Shown here: piece by piece, positions 1 to 9,873 of the stretch
How the letters are laid out: every line of letters starts with the position of its first letter
Position numbering within the stretch: the stretch's first letter is position 1
Assembly: GCA_033398695.1 (NCBI GenBank)
Contig: CM065817.1
Location: 69,428,001-69,492,000, forward strand
Source: Orobanche coerulescens
Taxonomy: Eukaryota > Streptophyta > Magnoliopsida > Lamiales > Orobanchaceae
DNA: 64,000 bases
Reading direction: 5' to 3'
Position numbers and translations under genes: made by a program
The notes under the pieces: generated by a model
Database searches by the model: none
The model's input: the letters and a program-made list of their open reading frames with translations, nothing else
Told to the model about the DNA's origin: nothing

Positions 1-1149
1 TTGAAAAAGTTACAAAAAACGGCTATATAGCCATTAGTACCAAGTCCCATTTTCAAAAAATGTTGCAACGTTCCTATTCTTTCCCAAGAAAAAAGAAAAA
101 AAGAAAAAGAAAAGCCCATGGCACTGAGCCATGGTGACGGCGCAATGGACGACGGCGCGAGCGACGGTACGGTGAGCCATGTGTGTTTTTCGGCTGGTGG
201 TGATGGCGCCACCCACCAGCCCACCATACCCCATGCTCTAAAAGTTTCTATTTACATTTACAGACAAAAGTCAATTTTGGTGCTGATGTCATAGGAGAGA
301 GAGGGAAAAATCCATTTTCTTTTCCCTTTTCACCCCTTACTGCCTTTTATTTTTCCTTTTCTTTTAAACGAAATGTCACGTGAGCCGCACATGCCGTCCT
401 TTGTTGTAATATTGTTCAGTGTATACATACCTGGACTGTAATATTGTTTAACTTTTATGGACTTCATTGTAATATTTTTGTAAAAGTTACAATGAGCGGA
501 CCGACCAGAAAACTCGCGGGCGGAAAAAACCGCCGATGACCAGAAAACTGCCGAAAACTCGCGGGCGGAACTGCCCAAATCTGCCATGAGAGGACCGGCC
601 AGAATTTTTTTGTAATACCTACCCGAATCTGCCATGAGAGGACCGGCCAGAAAACTCGCGGGCGGAGCTGGCCAAAAAACCCCGGGCGGGGCTGGCCGGA
701 AAAAACCGTCGGTGACCTGCAAAACGGGCAAGCCGTAGAAGGAGAGGCACCGGCCGGTATAGGTATCAAAAGAACCAGTGCGAGGAGGTGGTTCCGACAG
801 CGGTGGTGCACGACCGAGTAGGAGGCGCGACCGGCCGAAATCAGCAGAAAACCAGTCCCGGCCGAAATCAACAAAATCCAGAAAAAATCTAAAATTAAAC
901 ACATAAATGCCTTGTTAACGGGAGAAGACGAAAGAAACGACCCGTTTCTTATTTTTTGTTTTAAAAGAAATGTTTTATTCAGTAATATTGAATAAACCAA
1001 TTTCAAAGAAATATTATATTCTAGGGGTAAAATGGACTTTACGCAGAAAGTCAACCATGTCTCCTCAAATTGGACCTCATCGTTATTTTTAAAAATATAG
1101 GGACCCAAACGTTTAGTAGGAATCTAATAAGGTGGTTGAGTGTAAATCC

Positions 1150-1151
<2 letters not shown>
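1..1151. other. Unclassified non-coding DNA
   Basis: No protein that I recognise is encoded here. The longest open frame (minus, 330-902) is a GC-rich low-complexity translation over a repeated stretch and has no family motif. Visible content is an A-rich tract near 95-115, GC-rich direct repeats at about 487-715 and AT-rich DNA after 900. It could be an old transposon leader or LTR, but I see no terminal structure to prove it. Confidence 0.5.
487..715. repeat. GC-rich imperfect direct repeats
   Basis: The phrase CATGAGAGGACCGGCCAGAA occurs twice, about 49 bp apart (near 586 and 635). The phrase AACTCGCGGGCGGA occurs several times between 510 and 670. The block looks like a short, degenerate minisatellite. 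It resembles in composition, but not clearly in sequence, the GC-rich leader repeats of the copia element downstream. Confidence 0.6.

Positions 1152-1205
<54 letters not shown>
1152..1205. repeat. (AT)n microsatellite
   Basis: A pure AT dinucleotide run of about 54 bp, flanked by CCCG on the left and CGGG on the right, so the whole tract is a perfect palindrome with a short GC clamp. It borders the MITE-like block that follows. Confidence 0.95.
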
Positions 1206-1207
<2 letters not shown>

Positions 1208-1569
1208 GGGTAAGTTCAGGTGAGACGCCCATATTTCGTGAGAAATAAGAATGAATTTGGGCCCCTGATTATTGCAGATCAATGGTCTATATCTATTTTC
1301 GATTGTGCAAAATATTTTAACTATTTGTGCAATGATTTATTTATACATGAATATTATTGCACAAAATATATTCAGTTGTTGCATAAAATGTATCCAGTTA
1401 TTGCACAAAATGTATCCAGTTGTTACACTATGATAATGTTGCACAGAATGTATAAAATTGTTGTGCAACAACATTATTGATTTTGTGCCAAACGATTATA
1501 CATTTTGTGCAACTTTCGTAACATTTCGCACCTTCTCACGAAAAAAATGCTTCCCATGGTAAGCAAGGG

Positions 1570-1572
<3 letters not shown>
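1206..1572. mobile_element. MITE-like non-coding block between two AT microsatellites
   Basis: The AT-rich segment has short inverted ends: TTTCGTGAGAA near 1235 faces TTCTCACGAAA near 1532. It is bounded on both sides by AT runs that could contain a TA target. Its interior repeats variants of TTGCACAAAATGTATCCAG (about 1376-1425) and inverted TTGTGCAA motifs. There is no open frame of substance. Size, inverted ends and absence of coding fit a miniature inverted-repeat element; the superfamily cannot be decided from this copy. Confidence 0.5.

Positions 1573-1602
<30 letters not shown>
1573..1602. repeat. (AT)n microsatellite in a palindrome
   Basis: A 30-bp AT run flanked by AAGGGATC on the left and GATCCCTT on the right, so the tract and its flanks form one perfect inverted repeat. 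Confidence 0.95.
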
Positions 1603-1605
<3 letters not shown>

Positions 1606-1872
1606 CCCTTGCCCTCTTAAAATACCTATTAATAGACCACTTACATTGACCATTAGATTAGATGGTTTGGATGGTTGGGATGAAATCAAATTAAATTTAA
1701 AAAAAAAAGTCTCCCCCCACCTCAAATTTGAGGGGGGACCATTAATTTGAGGTGGGGGAGACTTTTTTTTTTAAATTTAATTTGATTTCATCCCAACCAT
1801 CCAAACCATCTAATCTAATGGTCAATATAAGTGGTCTATTAATGGGTTTTTTAAGAAGAGAAGGGATCCTCT
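1603..1872. mobile_element. Fold-back (hairpin) element
   Basis: Two arms of about 125 bp, 1603-1728 and 1744-1872, are near-perfect reverse complements around a loop of roughly 15 bp at 1729-1743. Landmarks are GGTTTGGATGGTTGGGATG in the left arm, with its complement CATCCCAACCATCCAAACC in the right arm, and mirrored poly-A/poly-T stretches. Non-coding. Long-hairpin MITEs of this kind can produce double-stranded RNA and 24-nt small RNAs. It is flanked by AT-rich microsatellite DNA, which hides any target duplication. Confidence 0.75.
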
Positions 1873-1906
1873 CCCTATATATATGTGTGTGTGTGTATAT
1901 ATATAT
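1873..1906. repeat. Compound AT/GT microsatellite
   Basis: A run of AT followed by GT then AT dinucleotides lies between the hairpin element and the copia LTR. Being a simple repeat, it prevents an unambiguous call of the copia 5' target duplication. Confidence 0.8.
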
Positions 1907-2146
1907 TGTTCCGGGATATCCTTCCCTTATTGGTGTCTTACCTAATACTGGTTGTAGGAGGATACATAGATGGAAGGTTCTAGATCCTTCTAGAGGTAGT
2001 AGGATCCTATTAAATGTCTTACCTTATCTATGAATCATATGTATGGAAGAACTCTCATCGTAATGCCTATATAAAGGCCCCGCAATCAGTGGTATGAATA
2101 CAATTGATTGACTCGTATTTACAGTCTTTTACTTTCTCCTGAAACA
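1907..2146 (+). repeat. Copia 5' LTR
   Basis: The 240-bp segment starts TGTTCCGGGATATCC and ends GAAACA, the TG...CA form of an LTR. It contains a TATA box at 2068 and is followed directly by a primer-binding site. The partner LTR lies beyond the window, so the boundaries rest on terminal dinucleotides and the adjacent PBS. Confidence 0.8.
2068..2075 (+). promoter_or_regulatory. TATA box of the copia LTR promoter
   Basis: TATATAAA lies about 160 bp into the LTR in a CCTATATAAAGG context. Transcription would be expected to start about 30 bp downstream, leaving a short R/U5 before the primer site. Confidence 0.75.
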
Positions 2147-2164
2147 CGTTATCAGCACGTAGCT
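2147..2164 (+). other. Primer-binding site, apparently internal to tRNA-Ile(IAU)
   Basis: CGTTATCAGCACG begins exactly after the terminal CA of the LTR. It does not match the 3' end of a tRNA. It is complementary to the anticodon arm of plant tRNA-Ile (AAU gene), except that it has C opposite position 34, which is inosine in the mature tRNA and pairs with C. A further GCTC fits the D-stem side. Drosophila copia is known to prime from a cleaved tRNA half, so this would be the same strategy with a different tRNA. The tRNA sequence is recalled, not aligned. Confidence 0.6.
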
Positions 2165-2590
2165 CGAAAAAAAATTGGCCCTTAACCCTAGCCGACCACC
2201 ACCGCCGATCACCACCGACCACCGCGGATCACAGCCGATCCCTGCCGGAACTCTACTGGACCTCATATATACTCAGCCCGATCACAACCGATCACTGCCA
2301 GACCACCTCCGACCACCACCGATCATAGTCGATCCCTGTCGGAACATCGATCGACCCATATCGACCTCATCCGATCACCGTCCGGTGCCTGCCGATCCAG
2401 TCCAGCCACGACCGCAACTCGCCTGTGCCGACCAGATCCCGCCCGGTGCCTGTCCATCCAGCCTAGCCACGACCGCAACTCGCCTGTGCCAACCAGATCC
2501 CGTCCGGTACCTGCCGATTCCATCCGGTACCTGCCGATCCAGCGTAGCTGCGACCGCAAATCACCGGTGTCTATCGATCCCGTCCGGTAC
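2165..2590 (+). repeat. Copia leader, first part: GC-rich minisatellite
   Basis: The untranslated leader contains degenerate tandem units of roughly 60-70 bp built from phrases such as CACGACCGCAACTCGCCTGTG and GATCCCGTCCGGTACCTGCC (about 2395-2590). An open frame runs through it, but its proline- and arginine-rich translation follows the repeat and has no family signature. The leader is interrupted at 2590 by the Tekay relic and continues at 6188. Confidence 0.7.
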
Positions 2591-4520
2591 TGTAACACCC
2601 CCAAGTTATTCAGGGAATATTACAGCGCCGTAAGTCCCTCCGTGGGACCCACAAGGCTAAACATACGCGGAACTATAGATTTTGACCGAGAAGGTCTACA
2701 TACAGTGGAATGAAGAACAATACAAAGGGTATTCAAAACATAACCAATGCATCCAAATACATCACAACACAAATCAATACCTCGGCAAACACAGGCCGGA
2801 ACATCAAGGACAATGGAAAACAATACTCGAGTATTCAATAACCATTCCAGTACAACAACACTGAATGGAAAACTCAAAACATAACCGGAGGGAAGACACA
2901 GTATCACACTTGCCCACCATCTTCATGCCGACCCGATACCTGCCTGTCCGCTCTCCTGGAACCTGAAATACATAAAAAGTATTTCCCCCATAAAGGGGTT
3001 AGCCGTCGAATAGCTAGTGCAAGTATATCAAGAATGAAACACAATACTCCTCGACAATAAAGTAAAAGTAACTGTCAATTCATAAATTTAAGACTAGTAT
3101 TCCGGAATAACTAAATCTCATGGCATCGCATCAATACATATATGAATACCGTGGAACCGCACCAGAGGCTACGGAACCCTCAGGGGACCTATCGGCCCGC
3201 CCCAGAGTGGTTCGTTCATATCATCCGTGGAATTGCACCAGAGGCTACGAAACCCTCAGGGAACCCGTCGGCCCGCCCCAGAGTGGATAGAAATAATCAT
3301 GCCATTAATATTTCATACTTTCAAAGTCGAGAACGCACATTCATAAATATATACTTGCCTTTGAGACATCGAGAAATCGAACGGAAAAACGGTATGAGTT
3401 CGGTAGGTCCAAGAACGCGCTTCCGGCACCTAAACGATTCACAAGGAATATGATAATCAATTATCCATACTCAAATTACACGAAGAAATTTCCGAAACCC
3501 GTCTACGATTCATGAAAATACACGGATAAACAACTAAAGGTTGGAAAATCGTCCAAACTCCCACAAGTCCGAAAACGGCACAATCCAACCCGTAAAATCG
3601 TAGGAAAAGCATGCATACGGTATAGATACATCATAATCTCAAGGTTCTCAAGCTTCAAATCAGATAAATCAGACGAATCTATGAAAAACCCCAAAATCCA
3701 ACACAATATTCAAAGTGTTCTTGAATAATCCTTCAATAATCCAATGAATAATCAAACATGCCCATAATCATGCGTATATCACTTCATACAACACGATCTT
3801 AACATCCAAAACATCATTACTCAATACAAAATCGAAATCCAAGATGTTGAAGAGATTACCTCTTGAAGATCCAAGCACTATGATCCGAAGAATACGCGAT
3901 AGATCGACTATCCGGGCTTCACGATCGAAAGGAAATGAAGAAAATAAAACCCTCAAGTGATGGATGATGCAAAGTTTCTCTCCTCAAGCTCTATCTCTCT
4001 CGTGTGTGTTGAAGAAGAAGGAAGAAATGAGCTGATCTCGCTAAAAAAAACGCAATTATAGGGTTGGCCTTTGTGTGCAGCCCGGCCCAAGTGTGCCGCG
4101 GCACAGGCCCAAAAACTGCTCCCAGGGCTCGGCAGTGTGCCGCGGCCCGGCCGGCATGTGCCGCGGCACAAGGTACAGACGGGTTTGGCCGAAGATGCAA
4201 CACGAGTGTGCCGCGGCCCTGCCGGCATGTGCCGCGGCACAAGGTACAGACTGCTCGGCCAGGACTGGAAAATGGGTGTGCCGCGGCGCACACTCCTTGT
4301 GCCGCGGCCCACACCCCCCTTGGGTCCTAAAATGATGAAAAATGACCTGGGAAGAGAATAAAGTAATATGACTCAATATCTGAGAAACAATAACACGAAA
4401 TGGAAGTACGGAAACCCCAAAACGGTGGTTCCAAGCAATGATTACAAGGGTTCGCCCAACAAAACACAATTTGAACAATGAGGAGATTTGAAATGACATG
4501 AATTCCAACCGGGTATTACA
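2591..4520 (-). repeat. T1 3' LTR (complete)
   Basis: The 1930-bp LTR is followed on the interior side by a polypurine tract (GAGGGGGAGAA on the minus strand, 4521-4532). In transcriptional order it holds a cluster of GTGCCGCGGCAC-type palindromes (4320-4085), a TATA box (about 4061-4054), a CT-rich 5'UTR-like tract and, later, two direct repeats of about 73 bp near 3150-3290 (phrase CAGAGGCTACG, then CCGCCCCAGAGTGG). Confidence 0.88.
4054..4320 (-). promoter_or_regulatory. Palindrome cluster and TATA box of T1 3' LTR
   Basis: Seven sites share the core GCCGCGGC, most in the form GTGCCGCGGC(A/C)C and several followed by AAGGTACAGAC. The cluster ends just upstream, in transcriptional direction, of CTATAATTG at 4061-4054, a TATA-like box before a CT-rich leader. 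The position suggests promoter-proximal protein-binding or methylation-sensitive sites; function is inferred. Confidence 0.65.
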
Positions 4521-5256
4521 TTCTCCCCCTCTAAAAAGAAGTTTTGTCCCGAAACTTAAGAAATAAATAGTTTGGGGTATTCCACCCGCATCTTCTCTTC
4601 CGTCTCCCAAGTCGCCTCGAATCCGTGCCTCGACCATTGCACTTTAACCAGTGGAATGGTCTTATGCCGAAGTTGTTTCTCGCGACGCTCAAGATCTTCA
4701 CGGGTTTCTCCGGTAAGGTAATATCCTCGGCTACATCAATCTCACTGTAGTCGATAATGTGGCTCGGATCCGGTACGTACTTTCTCAACTGAGACACATG
4801 AAAAACACTGTGGACGTGACTCAAAGCTAGAGGCAACGCCAAGCGATAAGCTAAATCCCCAACTCTGTCCAAAATCTCGAAGGGTCCGATATACCTCGGA
4901 CTAAGTTTCCCCTTTTTCCCGAAACGAAAAACTCCTCTGGTCGGCGACACCTTGAGCAAGACATGATCCCCCACCTCAAACTCCAAGGGTCGATGACGAG
5001 TATCAGCATAAGATTTCTGACGACTCTGGGCAGCCAGCAATCGGTCCCGGATAATAAAAATCTTTTACTTAGTCTCCATCAACATATCCGGCTCCATCAC
5101 AACTAGCTCGGAAGCCTCGTCCCAACATAATGGCGACCTACATCGCCTACCATAGAGTGCCTCGAAGGGTGCCATTTTGATCGACGCATGCCAACTATTA
5201 TTGTAAGCAAACTCGATCAACGGTAAGTGAAGCTCCCAATCATTACTCTAGTCTAA
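4521..5256 (-). pseudogene. Integrase C-terminus and chromodomain relic of T1
   Basis: The minus-strand frame 5040-4531 reads a gypsy integrase tail: RPLEFEVGDHVLLKVSP, YIGPFEIL (the GPF/Y region), then VHSVFHVSQLRKY. Upstream to about 5250 it continues with LPLIEFAYNNSWHASI and PFEALYGRRCRSP, interrupted by an in-frame stop near 5070. After PEKPVKIL the frame shifts, and another frame carries chromodomain residues (WSRHGFEATWETEEKMR). Chromodomains of this type guide integration to heterochromatin. Protease, RT, RNase H and the integrase catalytic core are deleted. Confidence 0.9.
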
Positions 5257-6182
5257 GGCACAATCCAACCCGTAAAATCGTAGGAAAAGCATGCATACGG
5301 TATAGATACATCATAATCTCAAGGTTCTCAAGCTTCAAATCGGATAAATCGGACGGATCTACGAAAAACCCCAAAATCCAACACAATATTCAAAGTGTTC
5401 TTGAATAATCCTTCAATAATCCAATGAATAATCAAACATGCCCATAATTATGCGTATATCACTTCATACAACACGATCTTAATATACAAAACATCATTAC
5501 TCAATACAAAATTGAAATCCAAGATGTTGAAGAGATTACCTCTTGAAGATCCAAGCACTATGATCCGAAGAATACGCAATAGATCGACTATCCGGGCTTC
5601 ACGATCGAAAGAAAATGAAGAAAATAAAACCCTCAAGTGATGGATGATGCAAAGTTTCTCTCCTCAAGCTCTCTCTCTCGTGTGTGTTGAAGAAGAAGGA
5701 AGAAATGAGCTGATCTCGCTCAAAAAAAATGCAATTATAGGGTTGATCGCCCTTGTGTGTGCAGCCTGAGCCCAAAATCACTCCCGTGGCTCGCGGTGTG
5801 CCGCGGCCCGGCCGGCATGTGCCGCGGCACAAGGTACAGACGGGTTTGGCCGAAGATGCAACACGAGTGTGCCGCGGCCCTGCCGGCATGTGCCGCGGCA
5901 CAAGGTACAGACTGCTCGGCCAGGACTGGAAAATGGGTGTGCCACGGCGCACACCCCTAGTGCCGCGGCCCACACCCCCCTTGGGTCCTAAAATGATGAA
6001 AAATGACCCGGGAAGAGAATAAAAGCAATAGGACTCAATATCTCGGAAACAATAACACGAAATGGAAGTATGGAAACCCCAAAACGGTGGTTCCAAGCAA
6101 TGATTACAAGGGTTCACCCAACAAAACACAATTTGAACAATGAGGAGATTTGAAATGACATGAATTCCAACCGGGTATTACA
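5257..6182 (-). repeat. T1 5' LTR (truncated)
   Basis: This is the outer 926 bp of the LTR, nearly identical to 3577-4520. It retains the palindrome cluster (5795-5975, with one site decayed to GCCACGGC) and the TATA-like box near 5738. The part that would contain U5 and the PBS junction is missing. Confidence 0.88.
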
Positions 6183-6187
6183 GGTAC

Positions 6188-6960
6188 CTGCCGATCCATC
6201 CTAGCCGCGACCGCAACTCACCTGTGCCGACCATATGCCATCCGGTGCCCGCCGATCCAGCCCAGCCGCGCTCCAACCAGCTCCAGCCCAGTCGTCTGCG
6301 CGCCGATCCGGCCGGTCGCGATCCGATCCGGCTCGGCCCGATCGTCGGTGCACGCGATCCGACTCGGCTCGCTGCCAGCCGGCTGAAAGCTGCCTCCTGA
6401 TCCAGCCTAGTCAGCCCTACCTGGTTCAGAATATCGGACCTGAGACCCGAACATCGACTTAATTTTCTGAAACTGCCAAAATTGCGCCCCCGGTTTCACG
6501 TTGTCGTATCGAGTACCAATCGGTAGATCGAAGCACACCACAAATTCATCCATATCACGTGCCTAATTTTATAATCGAGGTAATTATCTGAACTTGTCCC
6601 TATTCAATTCTCTATTTTGGGATTTTTTTTTTGGGGGACATGGGTTATTGGGTTCTTTATCTCCAATTCTACTTTACGATGGATGAGACCGCGAGAGAAG
6701 TCGGTATCTCTGCGTGTCGAAGAAAACAGTGTGACAGTCCTAGGGGAGTCACGGAATTGTTGAAAGTCGATACTTATGGTTATTGCATACACCACGGTGC
6801 GATTTGATATCGCCGTTTTTGTCAACTTTACTAAACAACAATCAAGGGAAGTACATCGAGTAACGGTTATGTTACACGCTTTTAAAAGCATCGATTGTGA
6901 CCGTTTACATTGTCACTGAAAATCCAACAAGACTAACTTTCTCTTGTTTATATCTTGTAG
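6188..6960 (+). other. Copia leader, second part, ending in a 3' splice-like site
   Basis: The copia leader resumes after the T1 target duplication with the same GC-rich repeat phrases (CCGCGACCGCAACTCACCTG), then becomes AT-rich non-coding DNA from about 6450. It ends TTTATATCTTGTAG directly before the gag ATG at 6961, which has the form of a plant 3' splice acceptor. No convincing open frame is present between 6470 and 6960. Confidence 0.6.
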
Positions 6961-8024
6961 ATGGCACAAAGCTCCAATGTTCACCCAGAGTTCGACTTCC
7001 TTGACCATGCTGGTAAGGAGTACCATATATGGGTCTCATACGTTCGCTTGGCGTTCGTCAGTAAGAGATTTACTACCACCATCTTTCCCTTTAATGAGCC
7101 TACCGCTCAAGAACCGAGCGAGGAAACCAAGGTTAGTGCACTAATGTACTTGCGTAGACATATACATCCGTTGTTGAAAAAGTGTTACATGAATTTGCAA
7201 ACCCCCAAAGAACTATGGGATACACTCGAACAATGGTTTAATAATATGCATGATGAGCGCTTCCCCGAATTGCAACTTCAGTGGGGGCAAATCCGGTTTT
7301 TGGATTATGCAAATGTGAAGGCCTATAACCAAGCCATCCTCGATCTTTGCGCTGATCTTGGTTTTTGTGGTGTCAAGAAGTCTGATCAAGACTTGATCGC
7401 AAAGACTCTTAACACGTTTTCTGTGGGAGCAAGTTTGATTGCTCATCAGCTGCGCGTTGCCTATGAGGAAGGGAGAATTAAAAATTTTAGTGACCTTATC
7501 TCCCATCTCGCGAAAAAGAAAGGCACTATGAGATCATTCTCAATAGCAATGCCCGCCCAGCTGGTACGAAGTCGATTCCGGAAGTGAATCAGGCTACCCA
7601 CAGGAAGGCACCACGACAAAATAGAAAAGGCAACGCTACTCAATTTTTGCAAGCACCACAAGTGCATGACTCGAGCAAGCGAGGGAAAAGACAAGGTCGT
7701 CGTTCCAATGTGTGGAAAAGGCAAGGTGGCTCGGCCACGGGTCCTAGTGGAGCCAACCACGTGGACCGCCTCCTGCCACCGGGATTGGACCCACTCCAGG
7801 AAGGCCAGAATTGCTATACTTGCGGCTCAAAGAAGCATACTTACCGCAATTTCAAGGCGCCAAAGAACATCCAAACCTACTATAAACACTATAAACAGTA
7901 CTTGACTCAAGAGTCAAATTACATGGAGGAAGATAATGAGAATACGGAGGTGAACCATATTGAGATCTCTTCTCTCACCATTGCGGACAAAGGTCAACAT
8001 TTGGATGTTGCTGACTTTGACTAG
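6961..8024 (+). pseudogene. gag: Copia gag (frameshifted)
   Basis: The frame from ATG 6961 to 7587 encodes a copia-type Gag (UBN2-like): KELWDTLEQWFNN, LPEL-type core, then FLDYANVKAYNQAILDL and an LGFCG motif. Around 7560-7585 the frame shifts, and a second frame to 8024 supplies the basic linker and a zinc knuckle, CYTCGSKKHTYRNF, in which the last cysteine of CX2CX4HX4C is replaced by phenylalanine. It would form the virus-like particle shell and package RNA. ATG 6961 is chosen because it opens the conserved Gag start and follows an acceptor-like TTGTAG. Confidence 0.85.
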
Positions 8025-8873
8025 ACCATTGTAGTTTGACTAGTTTTTCACTTTGGTTATGTTTTGTCTTGTTTCTAGTTTTCTTTCGAGAACTACTTTG
8101 GGATTTTCTATGAATGTAATAAAGTTGGCCATGATGAATAAAATTCTTTTAATTGCTGTGATTGTGCAAAAACGAATTTTATTTTTCTCTTCAAAAGCAT
8201 GTTTGGTTTATTACAAAATAATTGCTCAGTAAAGAATTGGTCGGTTAATTTGATACATTGGTGGATTTCATCAAAATTTTTGATCAAGACTAGGCGCATT
8301 TTCCTTGGTATTTGTTTATGCTTTGAAAGTTCAAACGTAATCAGTGGTTTTTAAACAGCCTTAGCTGTACCGACATTCCTACTATCTCTGCAAGTCTACA
8401 AAGTTGGAGTTACCGAAAGGATCATTAGTCGAGATATAAATCGAACACCCCGATGTGTTTTGAAATGTTTAAACGCTCCGATGGCCATCATTTCCATATT
8501 ATTGTATCAACAATAATGCCTTTGAAAAAGGTTTCAACCTTGCTCTATCACTCAACAATAGGGAAATACCAAAATAGCAACTTGAAACGAGCACTGCGAT
8601 CTGAGTTTAATGATCCATAAAGTGCACGACCTATGGACAGAAAGATACAGAAGTCTAGTTTCCAGAACAACTAACCGTTCATCCATAAATTTCTTAACGA
8701 AAGAGTTATTGCTGTTTTAGTGAACAAAGGTCAAGCTACGCGAAAATTATTTCCAGCGATTGTGCTAAACTTTGATCCTAACCAACTTGGTCGAATTTTC
8801 CCTAACTCGAAGTTAATGAGTTTTCGCTATGTCTTTCATTACAAGACTAATCGAGTTTCATGTCTTATTGTAG
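8025..8873 (+). other. Non-coding gap between copia gag and pol (possible intron/3'UTR)
   Basis: About 850 bp without a credible frame separates the gag stop from the pol start. It opens with a T-rich, 3'UTR-like stretch containing AATAAA-type signals at about 8117 and 8139. It ends TCATGTCTTATTGTAG immediately before ATG 8874, a splice-acceptor form matching the one upstream of gag. The layout suggests that Gag is made from a shorter polyadenylated RNA and Pol from a spliced one. This is inference. Confidence 0.5.
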
Positions 8874-9873
8874 ATGTCTCGTGGTGAAATTGAGTGCCTT
8901 GCTAATAGTGGAACAACCCACACTATTCTTCGGAATAGGCAATTATTTAAGGATATTGTGCCATATATATCCTCAGTGACAACAATGATTGGTTCCTACC
9001 AAGTAATTCAAGGGAGGGGACCTTCTCATTTCTTGCTACCTAATGGTATGCATATTAATGTCATAAATGCTCTCTATGCCCCAAGAGCAAACCGAACCTT
9101 GCTAAGTTTTAGGGACATCCGTGCCAACGGTTATCACCTTGATACATACTGTGAGAATGGAACAAAATTTTTGTGTGTTACTCTGGCAGAATACGGAAGA
9201 CGCTGCGTTCTCGAGAAATTTATGAGTCTAAGTAGTGGTTTATACCAGACTACAATAAGGGTTATCGAATCCTACGCTGTGAGTCACGAACTTTGTGATT
9301 CCGAAGCATACCAACTATGGCATGACCGATTCGGTCACCCTGGACGCGATATGATGATTCGCATTTTGAAAAACTCACACGGACATCCATTTTTCAAGTC
9401 TAGAAAACGATTGAAAGCACCACTCGATCGGCATTGATGTGAGTGAGTCTGATACCGTATCACCGGGATTAAAGATCGCACGCCCTGATAAGGTTGACGG
9501 TGCATCTTTCGTAAATCCCGAGGCTTCTGTGGCAATTTCCAATGCCCATAAATCGTTTTGTAAAGCCTGTTCACTAGCAAAGTTGATACCTTCTCCATCC
9601 TTTGCTAAAGACTCAACACAAAATATTCGCTTCTTACAAAGAATTCAAGGGGACATTTGTGGACCTATTCAACCAGAGTACGGACCATTCAGATACTTTA
9701 TGGTTCTAGTTGATGCATCGACGCGATGGTCACACGTCGCTCTGCTATCCACAAGAAATGCTGCATTTGCTAAACTCCTCGCACAAATCATCAAGTTATG
9801 GGCTAACCACCCTGACTTTCCAATCTCGTCATTAAGATTGGACAACGCTGGTAAGTTTACGTCAAGATCCTTT
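8874..9873 (+). pseudogene. pol: Copia protease and N-terminal/catalytic integrase (first part)
   Basis: From ATG 8874 the protein begins with the aspartic protease active site in the form CLANSGTTHTIL; the catalytic aspartate of D(S/T)G is asparagine, so protease would be dead. It continues to the GAG-pre-integrase region (LWHDRFGHPG). A frameshift near 9437 moves to the frame from 9439, which has the zinc-binding CKACSLAK pair, the first catalytic Asp in GDICGPI and the second in SLRLDNAGKF. The frame is cut at 9873 by element G1 and resumes at 38117. Confidence 0.88.

Larger units (their letters stand above)
2591..6182 (-). mobile_element. Truncated Tekay/Del-like chromovirus (Ty3/gypsy), 'T1'
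   Basis: The element has termini TGTAACACCC...GGGTATTACA (minus orientation TGTAATACCC...GGGTGTTACA) and a perfect 5-bp target duplication GGTAC at 2586-2590 and 6183-6187. The left LTR is complete (2591-4520). The interior is only about 740 bp, holding the end of integrase with a chromodomain. The right (5') LTR keeps only 5257-6182, matching 3577-4520 of the left copy. The junction at about 5256 lies at shared GGCACAATCC, so a deletion removed the 5' LTR tail, PBS, gag, PR, RT and most of IN. The chromodomain and the conserved post-LTR polypurine region place it with Tekay-type chromoviruses. Confidence 0.9.

Noticed and set aside
330..1108. Two overlapping minus-strand frames of about 200 residues
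   Set aside because: Both read through the same GC-rich direct repeats in different frames and have no recognisable family features.
2175..2633. Proline-rich 152-residue frame
   Set aside because: It follows the copia leader minisatellite and runs into the T1 LTR across the insertion boundary, so it cannot be an original gene.
3953..4637. Long overlapping frames with repeated CRGTCRPGRGT or VPRHMPAG on both strands
   Set aside because: They are translations of the GC-rich palindrome cluster in the T1 LTR, open in several frames at once because of composition. There is no domain and no conserved start.
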